Assembly: GCF_000524195.1 (NCBI RefSeq)
Contig: NW_020170385.1
Span: 1,195,898 to 1,259,897, forward strand
From: Echinococcus granulosus
Taxonomy: Eukaryota; Platyhelminthes; Cestoda; Cyclophyllidea; Taeniidae
Direction of reading: 5' to 3'
Length of the DNA: 64,000 nucleotides
Part shown: one piece after another, positions 20,132-33,400 of the stretch
Layout of the letters: each line of letters opens with the position of its first letter
How positions within the stretch are numbered: the stretch's first letter is position 1
Made by a program: the position numbers and the translations under genes
Notes under the pieces: generated by a model
What the model saw: the letters and a program-made list of their open reading frames with translations, nothing else
Database searches by the model: none
What the model was told of the DNA's origin: nothing

Positions 20132-23100
20132 GGTACTCCGATTAACCGACTGGTGAGCCAAGGCGAGATTTATAAAACGCTCGTGGCGCATTAAAACAAA
20201 GTAGACAGAAAACTGATAATTGATGCGACTCATCATTTGCAAAACTATGACTATTTATCAGTAATGGCAACAATTAGTTGTTCACATATTTAAAAATCAT
20301 CCTAAATAAGGCGCCAAAATAGACAAAGTGCAAATGAAGGGCGAATATTTGGCCTTGATGTTAACTACTCAATCTCTACAGTCTCGGGAATTTTGTACAT
20401 TTGCATCGCATTACAATCTTTTTTCAAACCAGTGACACAATGCAATTCGTTGATTACTCGTTCAACTGTAGGTTTTTGTTAAAGGACCACTGTGCATTGA
20501 CCATTTTACCCCGGCGGGGGGGGGGGTTGGCCTCTAGGCCATGTCACTATCAAATAACTATATGTGTTTTACCCAAGTATTATGTACTCCTTCATTTTAT
20601 GGAAGTCTGTGGGCGCTACATACCATGCACACCAATGCTTTAACACCGCGGACTTAGCTGCACGGGCATTTCAACACTATTTTAAGGTTGATTTTTAGGC
20701 AACCAGCTTATTGCATGGTCTATCTTCTATTTTAGCATCCTCTCCAGTGCTCGCCTTGATTGACTTCCCACGTCAACCATTACAATGTTATCCGTGCTGT
20801 AAGAAAACGGCCACGCTTTAATCACCTAGTCACCGATTTTTCATACACCTAAGAAGATATTTGACCACAGCGTCACTAATCTTGCCTGGCAATTTTTCTG
20901 GATCTGGACTTTAGTCCTGTATTGAGACTAAATTCGGGGACGGGGAATGTGTTGGTCATTACGCGTGTCCATCGTTAGTTGTAGGAACACTGATCCAAAA
21001 GCGAAATCAGATAGCAAAAAACGGTATTTAAAATAAGTTTCTAGAGGTAGGACTTTGCGTCCGTTACTTCTTGCCATATTCATTTGGATTCTATTCAGCT
21101 CGAAAAGTGGTAAAGAAGGTATCTCGAATCCACGTAATTAGGGCAGTTTTACTGGGGGAGTAGACAGACCTGTAACAGACTTTTCTAGATAGTTCGTGGT
21201 TATTGTCGCTTCTAATGTTAGTAATTTTCTGGTAGACAACGGGGCTGTAAGAGTTCTTAAAGGAAGACGTCATTTGAGGCCCTTCTACTAGGATGTGTAC
21301 CTATCTATACGCATCATGTTTTTCCTTCCAGGCTAGCTCTACGGATGTTTAGAAGTATATAGGTTTAAACAGAGAAGTAATGTGAATGTGGTAGCTTAGA
21401 TGGTATAAGTGATCCATTAAAACTCGCATAGAAGTCGAATGGTAGGAGTCTTGAAATACCTAGATAGTCAGTTTGACAATTAGAAACAAATAGCCCTTCA
21501 TTACAGCACTATCCTTAGCTGATGCCTGGAATCTGGACATCAATTGGGTGGCTTTGTTTCTTTCCTTATTGGTTGTAGTTTCGAGCATGTTTTTGGTAAG
21601 ATTTCGGTCAAGGGTGGCATGCTTGAATTTATTTGTGGGCAAATGCAGGAACCAAGAATCTGTCACTTCACGTCGTCATCAACGCTGAAACGCTAATCTA
21701 TATCGTCTCATTCAATATGGGCTCACCATTCGACACTGCAAGCGTTCGTCTTTGAGAGCGATGACTGTGTTGAATTTAACACGCCCACAGAAAGATACTT
21801 CTCAAGTTTAATTTTGCCGCAGGTTTCGCGTTGATAATACATCCAAAATGTAGTCAGCCATGACGTGTCCAGCCGTTCAATGGACTGCAGACCTGAATGA
21901 CTGGCGCACGTTGGAAAGACCCGCATAACCAGCAGCGGTGGTGATTGTCACTGAGCCGTTGTTTTCTAAAGATCGCTTTTAAAGTCTTTGCACAATTTTA
22001 CTGGCCCACCGCTGTGTGGCTGCTGAGCATCCCATCATCGTACTACTATGCTGAGTTCGAGGTCTTCAATAGACGCAAGTAGATATAAGTAGCTGCCCTT
22101 TGGGTTTTATGACTTCGTTCACACGCCAATTCGTTCATCACATCTCCGTGCTACATGCACCCGCCCACTACCATCTATGTTATCTGCTTTTTTGATTAAT
22201 GGCTCCTTAACTTAAACGGCCCACAACTTATTAAGGCATGCCACCTACTACTGTGTGTTGTGGCGGCATAATAATGCCGATATTATGCATGTAGTGTTAA
22301 AAGTTCTGAATGGACTTGACATTCTGCCTAAATGTTACTTAAGTGGCTCACTGCTTTCATTCCTCCTTTCTTCAGACGCTTTCAATCGCTATGGTATTCA
22401 AAGAAGCACTTCGCAACAAAGTGTAGGAAAAAGGGTCACTTTTGGCCTACCGACACCTGACGATCACTTGTGTCCTCCTGCTGCTTATTTTAGCAGCGTT
22501 TCATTTCGTTTGACCAGAGTGGTGCCCAACCTTCCTCACGATTGTTTATTTTTGTCTTTGTAAGAAAGTAGAACGAAGCTACCTTCCCTGTAGCATTGAT
22601 AAGCTTTCCTCCCTTATACTCCACGTACGCCAATCCTCTGGCAATTCTTCGCCGCTGTTGTTAACTGTTTCCTTTCGTGTACAGCTTGCCTTCGCCTTCT
22701 CTCTGTACTTAGGAAATGTTCTTCAATTGAGAATATATGCTGAAGTTTGATAAAACTGTTATTTGCTTTCTCCCGTCACAGTTTGAATGGCTTAATTCAC
22801 CTGAGACTTTGGACTAATACCATCGTAGAACCTCGTTTCTTAAAATGTCATACATGACTGTGCAGATATGCAACGAAGCTGTATCCTGGTACGTATGGTG
22901 CAGTAAATCCAACTGCCACGAACTGCAAGGATGTCGAATGTGGCAAAATTAGGTGTTAAAATTTTTTATCGCTTTTGCATACCATATTGTAACTCTTGGA
23001 GCTTTTTCGTGCTCTTGTAGTAAGGCCACCTCTAAAACGCTAGGCCCTATAATGTATGCAGGGGTTACTTCGGTGCCATAATGTAGCAAATGAGGATTAC

Positions 23101-23710
23101 ATATTCGCCTTGAAAGAATGCTGTTGTCAGAATGTTTCTAACTGCTAGTTGGATTTGAAAGACAACAGCATGTGAACTCCATTGTTTCGTTCAACAGTTA
23201 CCGTGCATTTTTAACTGAGATTCTAACTTATTTTCTAACCACTACACACATTTGCTGTTGTAGCGGACATCTTGGGATTTTTTTATGCCCTGTTAAGAAT
23301 TAGCTTACTAAGACCTAAGGAAATTGTGCAGGAACTAGTACTTCGCACCCTCTGGAGGTGCCATTGGACGGCTCTCTTTATCCTCAAGGTATATAGGTCT
23401 CCAGTTTAGATAGCGGCTCACGATATCGCTGAAAACTCGTGGCTTGGCTTTTGAGATAGCGGCAGGAACATTTCACATGAGCAGGCGTTTTCCAAAAAGG
23501 GGGGCATGACACATCTCCTCAGCCATTGTGACAGTGTTCTTTGTGCACTTTAACTCCCCCTTCTTCCTCCGCGCCATTGTTAATGGCCAATCGACTGACT
23601 AACTCGCGCCCACACACGCACCTGCGTCTATACTCCCTCAAGGTCATCGAGTGGCTAAGCTTAGTGCGAAGCCCGTGTACAAGCATCTCAACTTCGAGTC
23701 AGTACCGCCA
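20132..23710. other. Divergent intergenic region between SFXN (-) and receptor kinase (+)
   Basis: This 3.6-kb stretch lies between two divergently transcribed genes and should contain both promoters. No coding exon is recognised; scattered open frames (20401-20643, 22255-22563) have no domain content or fitting splice sites. An uninterrupted G run at about 20516-20526 is the only striking low-complexity element. Confidence 0.4.
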
Positions 23711-26700
23711 ATGTGCAGTGGGCGTCTTCTTTTACTCGTGTTAGCTCTCCTCTCCTCTGCATCATCGCATCAACACCCTCCACCCTTCAGTCTTAACGGG
23801 CTCGTCTTCAACATTTCGACGCGCGTTGCAGAGGGTGCTGAGGTGTGTCTCCACTGCGAGTACTTCCTTCGACCACAACCCAAATACGGTTTCACAATGA
23901 TCATCTCCTTTTTGGAGGAGGTCAGCTTAACCAGGGCAGAAGTTGCCGCGGCCGCATCCACTCAATTTCGATTCCCTGGCAATCTTCGGGAAGCTCATAA
24001 AAAGTCTGGTAAAGTGGTGAATGTAAGCTTCAATTTTTGTTTTGTGGGCCTATGACCCACCCTTTTCAATCGACCAGTCGTCTGAACTAGGTGCAATTAT
24101 GAATGCGCAGATGCTTTTTCTCCTTAACCAGAAAAATTAGGGGCTTATAAATGGAGAATTTGCAACAATAATAACCCAATAGACTTTCATTTTAAATAAG
24201 AAAACTTAAAGTATTTCAAAAACGAACGTTGTGGCCTCTTTGGAGTGGCGGTTATTCCCACTAATAAGGAAGGAAAAGCAACGGCTTCTCAAAGCACCTG
24301 GGTTTGATGTCTAGGGCCATTTCCCGTTGAAAACCAACACCACTTACAACTATATCCTTTCTAGAAAACAATTTATACACCATCGATGAGGGGTGCAAAG
24401 AGTATATTTGTCTCAAAAAAGTTTTCTATGTCGTCAAAGCATGCAGGTTCGTACATCTGTCAAATGATTCCTGTTAATGCAACCTCGACTGAAGGGTGGA
24501 CGCTGACAAAGTGGATACTCCTGGAGCTCTACCATGACACAGTGTGTAAGTCCTATTTGATTGGAAAGAGTCTCTTTACGGTAGTGATTTCATGATCTGC
24601 CATTTCCTGATTCCACCCAAGCTCGATTGTGTGTGCTGACGAAACAGCAGTTAGTGTCTCTTGCCTGCATCCATGCGACATGGAGTTCACTCGTCCCCGC
24701 CCCATCCTTGGCCCAATTCGTTTAAGGTGCTATCTGCAGAACCTTGAATCTCCATGCAGGTACATAGGTTTAACCGACGCTGCTATTTTTATGGTACATC
24801 AAGGCATTAAAAGAATCGTTGGGTCATTAAGCATGAAATGTCATTTCCCTTATGTGTTTGCTGCTTTTGACTCGTTAGTTTAGTCATTCGTGGTATTTTC
24901 GGCCAAGATTCGTCGTTTCGCTTTGGGCAGCTTCAATCCGTTGAACCCCCTTTTTAGAGTAAATTATTTAGAGATCTTGGAGTGTAAAGCCTCGTTGGTG
25001 AAGAGGATGCAGTGATGCTGTAGTCTTCCTGCACTGTTTTGTCTAAATAGTATAAGAATCTCTGTCCAAAAGTGTAATTCTAAAGACAAGTCATACGGTA
25101 GATTTGTTGTGAGAATAAAATGGGAAATGGTTAATTGACAGCCTATTATTTGGCAATATGATTTCATGCATTTGTTCTTTTAGCAATATGGGGTCTTTAA
25201 AAACGAATCGACGAGGTAAGGAATCCGAATTCAGTGGTTTGGTGGATCAAGTTAGCGTTAGAGGCGATAAAGTTCCGAAACTCTCACTCATTCGTTGTCG
25301 CGGTATAACTGCGTATTACCTCAGGTCTTGGGCAAGATCGTTCCTCTGTATCAATTTTAAAGAAGTGATGAAGGGGGGAGCCTTTAATTAAAAATATTAA
25401 TAGATTACCCTTCTCGAGAGGCATTACTGGCTCGATCGCAAATCCTTCCCACAAACGTCGAAGCTGAATCTGAAGTACTTTGCCACTATTTATTTCATTC
25501 AGCAGATGTTACATGGGCTGTAAGCCATGCTTTCCAGTCAGTGGGTTACCTCTTGAGGGCTGTAAGTGTGCATTTTGAATAATGCGAGCGCTCCTTGTTT
25601 GGGATATGATAAGACTGAAACCTTCAAAACTAACTTCTGTAGCTTTATCAACCTCCAAATAGCAGCTCTGAAATTCACAAATATCAGAAGTTGAAGAGTA
25701 GTTCCCCTTTTAGCTCTCAAGTACGTCTGGCTTATTTTTGCGTTTGGTGGGCTGCCGATCTGCCTGTTCCTCATCTGGTACTGCGCTTGTCGTCCCCAAC
25801 GAATGATTTTCAAGCGTGTGCTCATCGAGAAGTCTTTGCTCCACTTCGCAGGAGCACCCATGTCATCTGGGGGACACCACCTTGCCAAGGTGACGCTGGT
25901 GCCCGAGCCGCGTCCTTCCCTTAGAGTCTACATGAATGCACTCTACCAGCGGAGAGAGTTGGATCACTTTTCAGAGGTGGATGAAATTTGTGAAGGTAGG
26001 CTTTGCTTTAAAAATCTACCTCCCATTTCTCGTCGTGAAAATGCTCCTCAAGTATTGAAATAGCTGGTGTTGTAATTCTAACCAGATGTGCAGAAGTTGG
26101 CAGTTTTGGTGGTGTTAGTGACAATTTCTTCTAAATTTGATTTACCGCTAGCTTAAAATTACCTTGTTTGAGACTGGCGGAACACTAGGTTAACCGGTAT
26201 TTGAGAGCGTTGCTGGAAAATTCGTCCCAAACTGTGGCCAAAATACAACTGTTTCATTTTTTTCTGTGCAACTTGTGCCCTTATTCTTATTGCCAAAAGT
26301 CGTGAAGAAAGAGAAGGAAAGAGCGAAACTACGCGTGCGTTTTCTGATGCCCTCTGATCCAACCTACGAGGTACCCTTTGGTCGCATGCAGGTCGAGGGG
26401 CGTATTGGTGAGGGTGCCTTTGGCCTTGTCCTCCGCGGATCTGCTATGCACCTGCCTGGGGGCATCATCGGTCCCCTTCCTGTGGCTATTAAGACGCTTC
26501 GAGGCAGGTTTGTTTTCCTTTTCCACTGCTACCCTCCGTCCACTTCCAAATATTTGTGCAAGATAAAAGCTGAAGGATAGAATCCTAACTATTGCAACCT
26601 AAGCCACTCATGTCTGGTGGCGTGGAGTCTGCGATTTAGTAGAATCAGGACGGATTGGACTTAGGTGGTAGACCGTGTTTTACTTATAGCAACAACAGAC

Positions 26701-29700
26701 TAGTTTGCTTCTAGGGACGTCTGACGCGTGTCTGAGGATGGCCACAACTAAACAGCTTTGTAATATTATATACAACTAAAATTTGTCATATGAGTCTTTT
26801 TTTTAACGAATACCATTTTCGAGGCTCGATTGCCATACTTTGACGCTGGTTTTTGCCTCCAACTCTTCAAAAAGTTAGGAGTGGGCTTGATTTAACTGGT
26901 TCATATTGCGGTTAGAAGGGGTTTCGATCTTTAATATAGTCAGTTTGTTGAGCAGCTTGGAGCGTCACGCTGTTTATTAAGCGTATTAAAATATTGTTTT
27001 TGGAGGGAGCTCTTAAGCATGGATTTTTCGCATGCCAAGTGCACATCATGAACCTGTCCAAAGTTAAATGTCATTTCAATGGTTTTGTGATTTCGACGCT
27101 CTACGAGCATCTGCGTGGACTATCACTGTAATGTAAGGTGTGGCCATGGAATTGTTAGTAATTTTGGTTTATTTGACTTAAATGTGTCAGCGGGGCATTT
27201 GAGCTACTTGCCAGTGAGTTCGGTTAGCTTGATCAACCTCTAGACGAGGATCAGGTTTGAAGTAGATTTTCACTTAGTTCTTATGCTCAATGTGTACAAG
27301 GTGTGAACACTCCGAATTACGAGTGTTTTCAGTTCTTGTTCAGCTTCATTTGGGTACCAGCGGTGTGACACCGGCGTAGTAGGACTGAAAATGCCTAACC
27401 CCACCGAACTTTTCTAAGGGTGCGGAGGAACCTCCAATTCCCAGGTTGGAGTAGATGCCCAGGATGTAACGCATCCGGCAATGCATTAATTTGAATGACA
27501 TATTTGGCGATCTCGCAGCACCATACGTTACCTAAACAACGGTTGGCATTGCACTAGCACTCCTTTAGAGAGGCATGGACCTTGCTGTCACTGCGTGGTC
27601 CTGATTAAAAGTATTTGCCAAGCACAGTTAAATCACGATCAAAAAGGGCTAGTGAGTGTTGAGGAATCCGAGTACGATTTTCACTCGTTGGGTTCCTTAT
27701 GAGTATCTGTATAACCTATCAGATTCCATTGTAGGTAGTGTGATTCCTTTTGTTTCGTACGCTTATTCTACTCGTTTACGATTACTACAATTTCTTTACC
27801 TTTTTATGCGCCACAGTTGATTCATCCGATGCAGACGTGGTCGCCTTCGTGCAGGAAATTGAAATGATGAAATTCATCGGCAAACACGAAAACGTGATTC
27901 AGCTCTACGCCACCAGCAACCACAATGGTAGATTGGATCTGTTTTGCTCCATCAAGTGATTTAACGTACTAGGCGTCGGTTACGTCTGCGGATTCTCGGT
28001 GTCATCTGTGGGCAATAGCAATTGTTTATCTTATGGATGTCCTACGATTAAGTCGACCGCCATTCATGTTTTAATAATGGCTTAAACCTTTTATGTCTTG
28101 TAAGAATAGGCTTGCAAGTTTTACTAGCTTAAGATAGAACTACATAGGCATAATCCATTTTAGTTACAGTACCTTAAGGGAGCCAAAATTCATAGTCATT
28201 TTATTCCTAGGTCGTCCGGTGATGATAATGGAGTACGCTGCCGAAGGCAGTCTGGTTGACTACCTCCGGAAAAATCGCTCATGGCTTGCAACCCAACCAC
28301 GTCCAATGACGGAATTGGTCCTCCTATGCTTTGCTCGTCAAATCGCCAATGGGATGGTCTACCTCGCCTCCAAGGACGTAGGTGTCTCCTCTTTTAGTGT
28401 TTGGCCCGTTATTGCTAGGCGGAGGCAAACTATATATGCCTTAAAATGGCGTAGGAACGGAACTTTTAAGAGCTTTGTCTTCGATTCTGCGTTCTATCCT
28501 GTTGATCGTTTTGCATACTTTCCGCTTACCCTTCATGTCAATGATTTAGATTGTTCTGTCTAGAATAGTCAGTGATTGATCCTTCTACTATGCTTTCGTG
28601 CAACCACTTTTTCGCTTTGATTTATAGCTAGAATTTTACATTAGCTTTGGAACTCTCATCGGCTAAAATGAGCCAATAGAAGGGATTCTGTAGATCTGGG
28701 TCGTTTGAACCCGTTGGGTTCGTAATGGGTAGTGGATCCGGTTGGTAAAATTCGAGGATCCAAACGTAGTAAGTAGGTATCAGGTCAGAAACCTCGGCAT
28801 TAGTAGGTACAGACTTGGAGGTTCTTTGATCACTTTGTCTCAGTGCAAGCTCTGTTGTGTGTCCGTTACAATCCCGTATTTTGGTGGTGATCTCCGCTAT
28901 TTGTTGCGCTCACCTTTCGTTTAGATTGTTCATCGAGACCTGGCGGCCAGGAATGTGGTGCTGACGAAGAACCTAGTCGCGAAAGTCGCCGATTTCGGTC
29001 TTACGCGCAAGGTGGAATTCTACTACCGTATGAAGGGAAATGTGGGTCCTCCCATACTTGTATCTAATCGCAACAATCTCGTTAATCGGTGCTAATTCGT
29101 CTCACTCATATTTATGGATGCACTATAAAAGGATATATGGTAGATCCTTTAACCTGTTCTGCTCATTTTACTTTTGTCATTTGTCGTGCAAGTAATTATC
29201 AGTTATCCTGTCTTTAACTCCGGAAGAAACGAACAATTGTATTGTACAGTGTATCACAAGGGAGTTTCACTATTCCACAAATTTCGTGGTTGCGTGCGAG
29301 CGAGTGTGGGAAGCATGGTTCTTAAATGCGTTTTCTTCACCAATCTTCCTACTTCTCTTGAAGGGTCGTGTTCCTCTAAAGTGGATGGCACCGGAGTCCG
29401 TTTTCCAAAAGGTCTTCACAACAAAATCCGACGTGTGCGTCTTAATTGGTTTCCTTTTGTACTCCGAGAGGAAGGTCAAACTACTTTTGCACTCCTTTAG
29501 ATGGTCTTTTGGCGTGCTCCTGTGGGAGCTTTTCAGCCTTGGCGATTCACCAGCAGCCGATCTTTCAGTCAATGAGTTCCTCGAGGCTCTGCACCTAGGC
29601 CCCTCACACTACACCAAGCCCAAGTATGCCGATGAAGAAGTCTTCTCTGGGCTCATACAGCCCTGCTGGGAGCGCCAACCTGAGTGTCGGCCCGCATTTA

Positions 29701-29744
29701 CCGACATCCTCGCTACACTGTCAAAGTTCTTACAAGGGTGTTGA
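23711..29744 (+). CDS. Receptor tyrosine kinase with signal peptide, small ectodomain and full kinase domain
   Basis: The start at 23711 opens a signal peptide ([19 protein letters not shown]). Exons: 23711-24022; 24365 to about 24545 (Ig-like [10 protein letters not shown]); about 24622-24759 (cysteine-rich); unresolved exon(s) within 25185-25561; 25714-25995 ([22 protein letters not shown], then basic residues); 26300-26503; 27817-27927; 28211-28377; 28925-29041; 29364-29434; 29501-29744 with stop. The kinase parts join in phase: [11 protein letters not shown] loop, VAIK lysine, HRDLAARN catalytic loop, DFGLTR, tandem YY in the activation loop, [24 protein letters not shown]. All catalytic residues are present, so an active enzyme is expected at the plasma membrane. 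The [17 protein letters not shown] stretch is FGFR-like, but the ectodomain is much shorter than a typical FGFR or VEGFR, so the class is left open. Intron 26504-27816 appears to have a GC donor. There is almost no C-terminal tail after the kinase. Confidence 0.88.
26504..27816 (+). other. Receptor kinase intron with GC donor, 1.3 kb
   Basis: The exon ends CTTCGAG, followed by GCAGGT, and the acceptor is gcgccacag. The next exon needs exactly one carried base, which the GC site supplies, giving [15 protein letters not shown] across the join. The nearby GT sites leave two bases or none and break the kinase frame. No exon is seen inside. Confidence 0.7.
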
Positions 29745-30168
29745 CATTATCTTGTTCTCTCATAAAGTATCAACTCGCAAAGTTGTGATTTGCTTACCAC
29801 TCTATCTATTACCTAAGGAACAATTGCACCTTAATTGTCGAAAACGGCTATTGTTTCTCATTTGGCAATGTTTGAGATCAGGAAAACAAGCATTAATGAA
29901 TACACAGTTCACAACAATCTGAGGAGTGCTGGGCGTTTCCTGAGCTTACAATCTTTTACGTATCCGTTTCTCTCATCACAACTGTAGTCGCTACATTCGC
30001 ACATCTAGATGGACCGTTTTTTGGGGTGCTTCATTTGCCACTGCCGTTTCGATACTCTCAGTCACCGATGTTCCGTCAAATAATTCAAAACAGGCAAGAT
30101 GGACAGTTGCATTCTGGCCTTTATGGAACAATTTCGTTTGCAGTCCTAATTTTTCAGTAGGCCAGTGA

Positions 30169-30174
30169 AATAAA
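30169..30174 (+). terminator. Candidate polyadenylation signal of the receptor kinase gene
   Basis: AATAAA lies about 425 bases after the kinase stop codon, on the coding strand, with no earlier canonical copy noticed. Its position is plausible for the 3' UTR end. Confidence 0.4.
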
Positions 30175-30434
30175 AGCCGGCAACTATGCTGGAGTCAGTG
30201 AATTAGTAGCCTAAGTGACTGTCTTCTGTTGGAATGTTCGCTGATCCCGGCCCAGCTTGGTTGCCACCTTTCTGTCGCAATCTTGTTAGTTTTCAGATGA
30301 AAAAACATGGAATCGGAGACATTTTAAAGCGCTTGAAGGTAGTCAAAGGTGGTGAGTGGCTAACCGCGCTTACCCGTAGGCTTTATCGCTGCCACAAATG
30401 GTTAAATATAAAAGTACAATGTAATGTGACATCC

Positions 30435-30454
30435 GTAAGGGATAAATCCCTTAC
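30435..30454. repeat. Perfect short hairpin
   Basis: GTAAGGGAT and ATCCCTTAC form a perfect 9-base stem with a 2-base loop. It lies downstream of the candidate kinase polyadenylation signal, outside any recognised exon. Confidence 0.55.
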
Positions 30455-33400
30455 TAACGTCCTTAGGCCTTGGGTGGAAGGTGGTATTGCAACATCTCAA
30501 GCACTTTCAATCGTCCAATACTACTGCTGTGGGCTCCGATCTAGGTTTCTGAGACAGAAATGGCGACTGACATGAGTCAAATTTTACGGTTTTAGCAGCT
30601 ATTTCTCATTGATTCGGGCCCGTTGTTGAATGGATCTTATTACCTTAATGTAGATCAGAAATCAAAGATATTTCTGATTTTGAGGCACAATTTCACAGAA
30701 TAAGTTCATATTTGAGAGTCCTAACATCCAATACATTCACTTAAAGCTAGAACTGCATCTCACATAGTTACAAATAGTCATTGCTTTAGGCTTCCCATCA
30801 TACCCATGCCAGAATTTAAGATCTTCACGTAGGTACAATGGACTTATTTGGCACTTTTACACAAAGGGGAAGGGAGATCAGGCGAGGTGCCAGGGTTGAT
30901 TGATGCCGTCGTCGTCTCGCGCTGTCTATGGCGCCTCGGGACGCTGCATCCACAACAGCAGCAGGAGCTAGACTTGACTGGTGGCATTTCCGCCCGGGTG
31001 TTTCTTCATATTACCCTTCTTATGCCTTTTCCCATCAACTTATCTTAATCCCATATCCTCTATCCAACCACTCTTTTCTACCTTTTCAATTCGACCTCAT
31101 CCGTTCGTACTCCTCTTTCTTTTGCCAGGCTTGTAAGCCTCCCGAAGATCGTCAGGGAATTGAAATTGAGTGAGTACGGCTGTCGTAACTTCTGCCTTGG
31201 TCAAGTTGACCTCCTTCACAAATGAGATGATCGCTATGAAATCGTAGTTAGGCTATGGTTGAAGGAAGTACTTGCGGTGGACACCCCAGCGCCCTCTACA
31301 ACACGGGTTGAAATGTTGAAGACGAGACCCTTAAGTCTGATGAGCACCATAGCAACAGAGGGGGGTTCAGAGGTGATGTCCACTCTCCCTTCAGTCTGAG
31401 TTGAGATAAGCCTTGACGTTATCAGGCTTTTTTGCGATGCAGCTTTACTGCGGCGGCTGATATTTGATTAAGGAGCGCCACGGAGCGAAGCGAAGATTTG
31501 GCGTGGTCCACGCTCCCATCCTAGTCTCGCAATGTCAATTGGCTTTCTGTCTCCCGTGCGTGCACAATGCTAACGACGAATACCTGTGAATGGAAGTTGC
31601 CGCAGGTAGTCTTTTCCTCTCTTTCTCCCTCTGTTTATGTTATCATTTCCCGCCATCGTACCCACTGTAAATATTTTGTGGCAAAATTCCTCGCAAAGTA
31701 GTAGGATGCATTTGTTTAAAGCCTTGTTCTCATTTTCATTTGGTTAACCAGGTAGTAGAGGATGGCGTTGGACAAAGGAGCAAAACTAGAGTCGCCTGTC
31801 TGAGGACCTACCTGTCACTTCATCTATCTACCGACCTATCTACCCTTATTCAAATATCTATTCTCCTGCTTGCGGAATGTGTAAAGGGTCAGTGCGGACA
31901 GCATATGATAGATATATGAGGCTGGTCGAGATGGATCTGCTTACAATGTTCGCAGAAGGTATTCAGATCGTGAAAAATGAATCTATTCGAATCCCTGAGA
32001 CTCTAGAAGCAAGCATTCCGGTCAGGTGGACGGACAGAAAGTTAATGGGAGGAGGTTGGAATATAGTACCAGGTTGACACATTAATTTATTCGCTAGTCG
32101 TTGCACCGCTTAAGGATCAGGAAGGGAGGTGCCATGTTCAGCATCTCCAAGAATTAGCAGGCTCTGACGCAGATGAGATGCAGCGATGTTGAAAGGCTAG
32201 CTTGCTCACTAGGCACCCAATGACGACGAATTGAAGCAGATCACGGCACGAGGCAGCCGTGTTGATACCCCATGCTATGCCCTCAAAGCTATCTTCCAAA
32301 GAAGTGCAAATGATGACGTTTCTAACGGCCAAGTAGAACATGTTCCACACGATTTATTCTTCTGTTGGAGGGTTCCGCAAGCTGGAATTGGTGAGTTAAA
32401 GGTTCAACATTCCCAAATTCAAGCAAAGAAACATGTCGGCAAAGTGTCATGACAACGCATAGATTGAGAGGTCGAAGTGAAGAGCTAGGGTGTGGAAGAC
32501 TTACCTGCCCCAAAACGTGCAGCCCATACCAAGCGGTTGTGCAGTGCACCGATTGTTTCATGCTGGGTTTCACTGAAGGAGGTAAAGCTTGGCCAATGCG
32601 TATTATTGCTTCACCTAGCCAATTGCCTTGCATTAGACACCCAAGTCTGCTATTGTCGCAGTGATTCCTGAACATATGCTGTTTATTAGCTTAGAAAAAT
32701 GGAATAAATAATTCCACTACTCGAAGTGATGGTTGTTGAAGTTAGGGAGGAAAACTGGCCCCTGAAGTCCGCTTTGGAAGTATGGCTAACTACTGGGAGT
32801 TCGCAACGGGACTTCCAAAGGACCGCAAATGCATATTCTTCGTTTGCACCTACTGTTCTGTTTAAAGGCTGAAAAGAGGGTTAACGTGGAGGACATACAA
32901 CGGGGAGAAAGAGGAGGTTTGCGAACTTGCTAGAAATCAGATTAGTCGCTGTGCTCTTGAATGCAAGGGCTTGCTTTGCTTGGTGTCTTTTCATTCATCC
33001 ACTCCTCCATCCACCCACACATCCACGGTAGTTTTCAAAGCCCAACTTGCCCTAAGCTCCAGAGCCTATCGATCCATCGGTAATTCGATTACTTCACCAC
33101 ACACACAACGACTGCACAACAGACGGTCTTAACGATCCATCGACCGGTCGACATGCAGATGAATCCCAGATACGAAGCGCACGCTGAGTGCATAGGGCAC
33201 CCATATCCAAGACGTCCACTCATACGACGGCGGCTGCCTAATCACGGCACCTGCATGGCATTGTGCAAATGAGCACTCCAATTGTGGTTAGTTGTTCAAA
33301 CTTATCCAATCCACGCCCAAAGCTTGGAAAAACCGCATTCATTGTCATTTTGTTGTAAATATAAACAATCTTTCTTAGAAATCATAAGCTGCTAAGAAAC

